From: Ascidia mentula
Lineage: Eukaryota; Chordata; Ascidiacea; Phlebobranchia; Ascidiidae
Direction: 5' to 3'
DNA: 64,000 bases
NCBI GenBank assembly: GCA_947561715.1
Contig: OX387203.1
Coordinates: forward strand, 3,472,001 to 3,536,000
Made by a program: the position numbers and the translations under genes. Below the pieces are notes generated by a model. It did not search any database and was not told the origin of the DNA. It saw only the letters and a program-made list of their open reading frames with translations. Below, piece by piece: positions 60,301-64,000 of the stretch; position 1 is the first letter of the stretch; each line of letters starts with the position of its first letter.

Positions 60301-62344
60301 AAGAATTCTATGGCCCACGAGGCAAATGGCATGGTTTCCACAGCTTCAAAATTGCAAGACGAAGAGGATTTGAAAGAGACCACCGCGACATCAACTGCCT
60401 CCCCATATCGCGCTGTCCGCAAAACCCTGTGTTCGTTTTGTGGGAACTCTGCTCATGACCGACATGACTGTCCAGCGCGAAATGCAATGTGTTAGAAATG
60501 CAGAAAACGGGGCCACTTTGCGAAGATGTGTAAGTCAGTATCCGATGCATCTGCAACAATCTGTAGACAAGCCTCAAGTCCGGCAACAGTAAATGCCCAT
60601 GTTCAAGACTATAAGTTGTCAACACTGATTGATACTGGTAGTTCTGTTTCGTACATCAATGAACAAACGGGTAAGCAACTGAAGGCATAGCCAATCACCG
60701 AAATGGTGTCAATGGCCGTGTCTACAAGGAACAGTAGTTGGACGATGCGTGGCTGACACTAAACTTGATAAACGAATCTATCCTCAAACTACACTTTCAG
60801 GACTTGTGCTGCGATTTATTTTTGGGACAAGATTTTCAAATGAGGCATAAGCAGCTTGTTTTCACTTTTAATGGTGATCTCCCAAACTTAAGAATTGAAA
60901 CTTAAGAATTATTTCATACATGAGGCTTTAAGTCACTGTAACTAAGGAGCAACTGCAAAACACATGTCCGGGGCCTATGTACTGTTTTCTTTTGACCTTT
61001 GTGTCAAAGCCTCGTGTATGCTATAAACAATTAACATCATAACAACCTTTTTTTCCAACAGCGACCATGGCTTCCAAGAAGTTTATGTACCCTACGAGCA
61101 AATATCCTTATTAAACTACACCAACATGCAGACTGATGTTAATTTCATGTTTCCTTATGCTCCTCTGGCTGTTATCGAACCAAAGCCTGGCAAAATCGAC
61201 ACCGTTTACAATGCACTGAAAGGTAAATGAATTGCTTCATGTTTTTGTGGATAAACAAAAACTAATTATATATTTATTTTTCCATTATTTTTAATTTCCA
61301 TCAATTTTGATGCCATGTGGATCTATAGTGATTAAATGATCACATAGCATTGTTATAACTCATCGCCAAGTTTTTTCGCAATGGGGCGACATCACTTTGG
61401 CTTGCGATATTATATGTTGTTTCCACGTTGTTTCATTGAAAACTTTAATGAACTTTAGTGGCAGAAAAAGGAAGGAAGGCTACAAAATCAGTTGAATGAA
61501 TCAGTTTCCATCAAAATCAACTTTTAACAAAAAACATAAACTGTGATTTTTTTTGCAGAGGCGTCAGCTACAGAACCAATGAGCGTATACAAAAAAGAGG
61601 ATTTGCCAGAACGATGGCATTATAAGAACAATGATAGAGTGACTTCCATAGTCGTGGTAGCTGACCCCGGTTACGTGACATATCCGGTCAGTAATATTGG
61701 ACTAAAGGCTTGTTTTCGTCACAAATGTCAGCTTTATTTTGCACGCATGTGGTTTTTGCGGCGACAAAAAACTCGCCAATAGGTGTCGGTAAAGAGCCAA
61801 AAACTTGCAACAGACAGTGACGACAAGGGTTGCTGTAAAAATGAACCAATATAAACTGCCCAATTTTTTCAGCTGCCTAAAAAAAAATTTAATTTTGAGT
61901 GACAGCAAAACCAACAGCCAAGGTTAAAAGGAAGCTGCCTATATTTGATTTACTCTAAAATTTTGGGTTGTGAACGTTACTACTTACAGGTTGAAATTCC
62001 TTTCACAATCAATCGCGGCGAGCATGGTTACGACAACGACCTGGAAACAATGAGAGCTTCCTATTACAGCATCGGTCCCTCTTTCAAGGTACCTGTTATT
62101 CTTATAATGCATTATACACGTATATTCCTTTATTTAAAATACACAGAAAAACTACGAAATCGATGGATTTGAATCAGTTAATGTTTACCCATTGATGTGT
62201 CACTTGCTGGGTTTGGAGCCAGCTCCAAATAACGGCTCGTTGGATGTTCTTTCGAAAACTCTCGATAATTCTGGCTTCGTTTTTTTGCCTTCGGCAAGCT
62301 TACAAATGAGCCTTGTACTTGTCGCCATTTTATCAGCATTGTAA
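57366..62344 (+). CDS. ENPP-B: tandem ENPP4/5-like paralogue (438 aa) with altered active-site Asn
   Basis: Nine exons: 57366-57475, 57703-57833, 58194-58348, 58739-58927, 59237-59382, 61062-61222, 61559-61686, 61990-62088 and 62147-62344. They total 439 codons in frame, with the same intron positions as ENPP-A, so this is a tandem duplicate about 200 bases downstream. Metal-site motifs are kept: VSIDGL, PDITSH, SDHGF and GEHGYDN. The nucleophile threonine stands in PSQTSPCHF, where ENPP-A and most family members have PNH. The Asn that helps stabilise the transition state is Cys here, so activity may be altered or lost. The signal peptide is MGPQWMLVLLFMRGCSG. The C-terminus is hydrophobic (MSLVLVAILSAL), like a GPI-attachment signal. 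Intron 5 is 1.7 kb because of an LTR-element fossil. AATAAA lies at 62389-62394. Confidence 0.9.
59540..61047 (+). mobile_element. Broken LTR retroelement fossil (Ty3/Gypsy-like) in ENPP-B intron 5
   Basis: Parts seen are a left LTR-like segment (about 59540-59758) with an aataaa poly(A) motif, a gag-like region (about 59780-60540) with CCHC-type zinc knuckles, and the start of an aspartic-protease region with the D-T-G-S-S motif (about 60630). Most of pol is missing. A partial right LTR-like copy lies at about 60968-61047, and an inverted copy of an LTR segment at about 60912-60965. The element is same-sense with the host gene. It carries at least two or three breaks and is not functional. 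LTR-copy divergence suggests a moderately old insertion. Confidence 0.7.
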
Positions 62345-62394
62345 CATTTGTGCTAATCTTATGACAACGATTAAAATGCGAAGTAACCAATAAA

Positions 62395-63282
62395 TACACC
62401 AATATCATTGTTTGAATGGTTGAATTTTTTGAGTGTTAGACTAAAAAGTTAGTTTTGGCTTAGGGATGTAAACATTAAGGAACTTTTGAAAAACGTTTCT
62501 GAAGATGGAGTTTGTTTTTTGTTTACTTACACATTACTTGGTGAAGCAGTAAAGCGTTTCACAAAATCACGTTTTTTTCATAAAGTAAAACACGTATGTA
62601 GTAGTAAACATCATGCACGCCAGCAATTCATTTGTGCATGTGAAATGCTTCGGGATTTGCACATTTTATATAATTTAAAAGGCACCTATAGGACCCAAAT
62701 GATAATGTATACATGTGATTTATAAACAAAAAGTCGTTGTCACAATCTTTATGCATCTCCAACACACGGTAGAATAGCAGTGGAGACACCAACGCAATTA
62801 TACTTCACTGTAAGCAAAACCTAACATATGGAAAGAAGTCAAATCCAGCGAAAATATTTCGATAAGATTTTTTAATATCAATAGAACGTGGATGTATAAA
62901 AAGGAACTTGAACAAATATGTGCAACTTTGCAGATAATCTGCAGGAAATCCGCAAAAATAAGTTTACCAATTTACGCTTTCTACATTTAGTTGTGTACAA
63001 GGCTGGATGGCGACAAATCAACACACAATAGAAACGTGTCAAGCTCGTTATCTCCGTCAAGCCATGCTGTGTTGACACAGGCAACCTTCGTCCTACGTAT
63101 CTGTGGCATTAGCGACTAGCGCACGTGTTTTACACAAACACGCTGTTGCGAAGATCAAGGTACAGACATGTCTTTGCCAACAAATGCTTAACGCGTCGCG
63201 CAAATGCGGGACAGCATTCAGTTTGCTATTGGGTGCTTCTGAATTTGAGACATCCTCGAATGGGTAACAAAATTTCCAAATA
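62395..63282. other. Intergenic stretch between ENPP-B and the small secreted gene
   Basis: These two genes converge here. No exon signatures were seen. It should contain the 3' UTR of the minus-strand peptide gene, and a plus-strand tttaat at about 62871 could be its variant poly(A) signal. Confidence 0.4.
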
Positions 63283-63928
63283 TCAGCAAAAACAGGGTTC
63301 CTTGTTTCTGAGTGAACACTCCCTTTCCTCGCAGAATTGTGTGCAGTTAATGTCTGAAAATAATAGTAAGCTTGAGTTGATATAAGAAAATGTTTGCTTG
63401 GCGTTAACTTTAAACTCACATGGGTTTGAAACGAACGTGACAGATACAGACGATGGTGTAGTTGTCACAACTCCGTGTATCACCTCTCTTGGGTCTAAAA
63501 ATGAAGCTTTATTTTAAAGGTAAACACCGAGAAAATTTCTTCATCGAAATATGTCAACTCCTGTCTAGGATTTACCTCAAATTAATATAGTGTTGAAAAG
63601 TTTTGGTCATTTACCTGGCACAATTTCAGTTGAATGTCTTTGCTTCATGCTGTAAATACAAGTCAGTTATTTTTACGATTTAATACATTAACATTGCAAC
63701 AACTGCACCTTGTCACAATATCCAAGGCGCTCATCTCCCCATTAACCTAAAATATATCAAAATGGTTAACTTGCAGACTTACTCAAGCATAACTCCCAAA
63801 TGTAAAGTCACGATTTAAAAAAGGCAACACACGAATTATCAAAACTGAGACATTTATAATTTTACCTGCTGACGAGTAAATCCAAAAGCAACAACTAACA
63901 ATGTTACAAACTTCAGTAATTTAGTCAT
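63283..63928 (-). CDS. Small secreted peptide with cysteine-rich C-terminus (about 93 aa)
   Basis: Five phase-consistent exons: 63866-63928, 63709-63746, 63615-63649, 63420-63494 and 63283-63353, totalling 94 codons in frame. They encode a signal peptide (MTKLLKFVTLLVVAFGFT), an acidic to polar linker (NGEMSALDIVTSMK, then STEIVPDPREVI), a Thr/Ser/Val stretch (TTTPSSVSVTFVS) and a C-terminal cysteine cluster NCTQFCEEREC, then EPCFC. The cluster spacing is C-x3-C-x4-C-x7-C-x-C, giving five cysteines. The last intron (66 bases, perfect GTGAGT...TTTTCAG) is in frame and stop-free. Retaining it would add 22 residues with a sixth cysteine. I do not recognise the family. CxxxC plus CxC recalls CS-alpha/beta peptides, but the C-x4-C gap is shorter than usual. 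The exons are short, so the model rests on phase agreement and good splice sites. Confidence 0.55.
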
Positions 63929-64000
63929 GTTGGCAAAGCAGCAGTACGGCTTACTAGTAACTATAGCGCGTGCAGGGCAACACAGAGCAATGTAACAGCT

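Noticed and set aside
1-64000. CRISPR arrays, bacterial operons or ribosome binding sites
   Set aside because: Introns, poly(A) signals and metazoan extracellular domains show this is animal DNA; no regularly spaced repeats of the CRISPR type are present.

Overview
The window is animal nuclear DNA, AT-rich with small exons, short GT-AG introns and no bacterial-style operons. The proteins point to a tunicate, most likely an ascidian close to Ciona. The main genes encode a signal peptide, a string of EGF modules, a SEA-like module, a ZP domain, a furin site and a short-tailed transmembrane segment. That is the layout known for ascidian vitelline-coat proteins such as Halocynthia HrVC70/HrVC120. 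The species call is inference, because no search could be run.

Layout. Positions 402-1424 (minus strand) hold three phase-correct exons of a divergent, incomplete paralogue (ZP1). From 6137 to 47396 (minus) there are five complete tandem paralogues, called ZP2 to ZP6 from left to right. Each was assembled here exon by exon, and each assembly closes in frame: 881, 871, 881, 877 and 875 residues. ZP2-ZP5 have 19 coding exons each and are young copies sharing introns, 3' flanks and upstream blocks. ZP6 has 18 exons, is much more diverged and looks like the oldest member. Between 49361 and 52301 (plus) lies a multi-exon secreted cysteine-rich protein that I do not recognise. From 53649 to 57160 and 57366 to 62344 (plus) are two tandem ENPP-type ectonucleotide phosphodiesterase genes (443 and 438 residues) with nine exons each. 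The second carries a broken LTR-retroelement fossil in intron 5. At 63283-63928 (minus) is a small five-exon gene for a secreted peptide with a cysteine-rich C-terminus.

How the genes work together. The ZP array most plausibly makes egg-coat subunits: the precursor is anchored by its transmembrane segment, cut at the RRRR furin site, and polymerises through its ZP domain while EGF and SEA modules face sperm. The most interesting feature is mosaicism. Different stretches of ZP2-ZP5, introns included, have different closest relatives within the array. ZP3 also keeps a relic half SEA exon beside the complete one. This points to repeated gene conversion or unequal exchange in a family whose relatives are proposed gamete-recognition (self-sterility) factors. 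I see no functional link between the ENPP genes and the ZP array beyond linkage.
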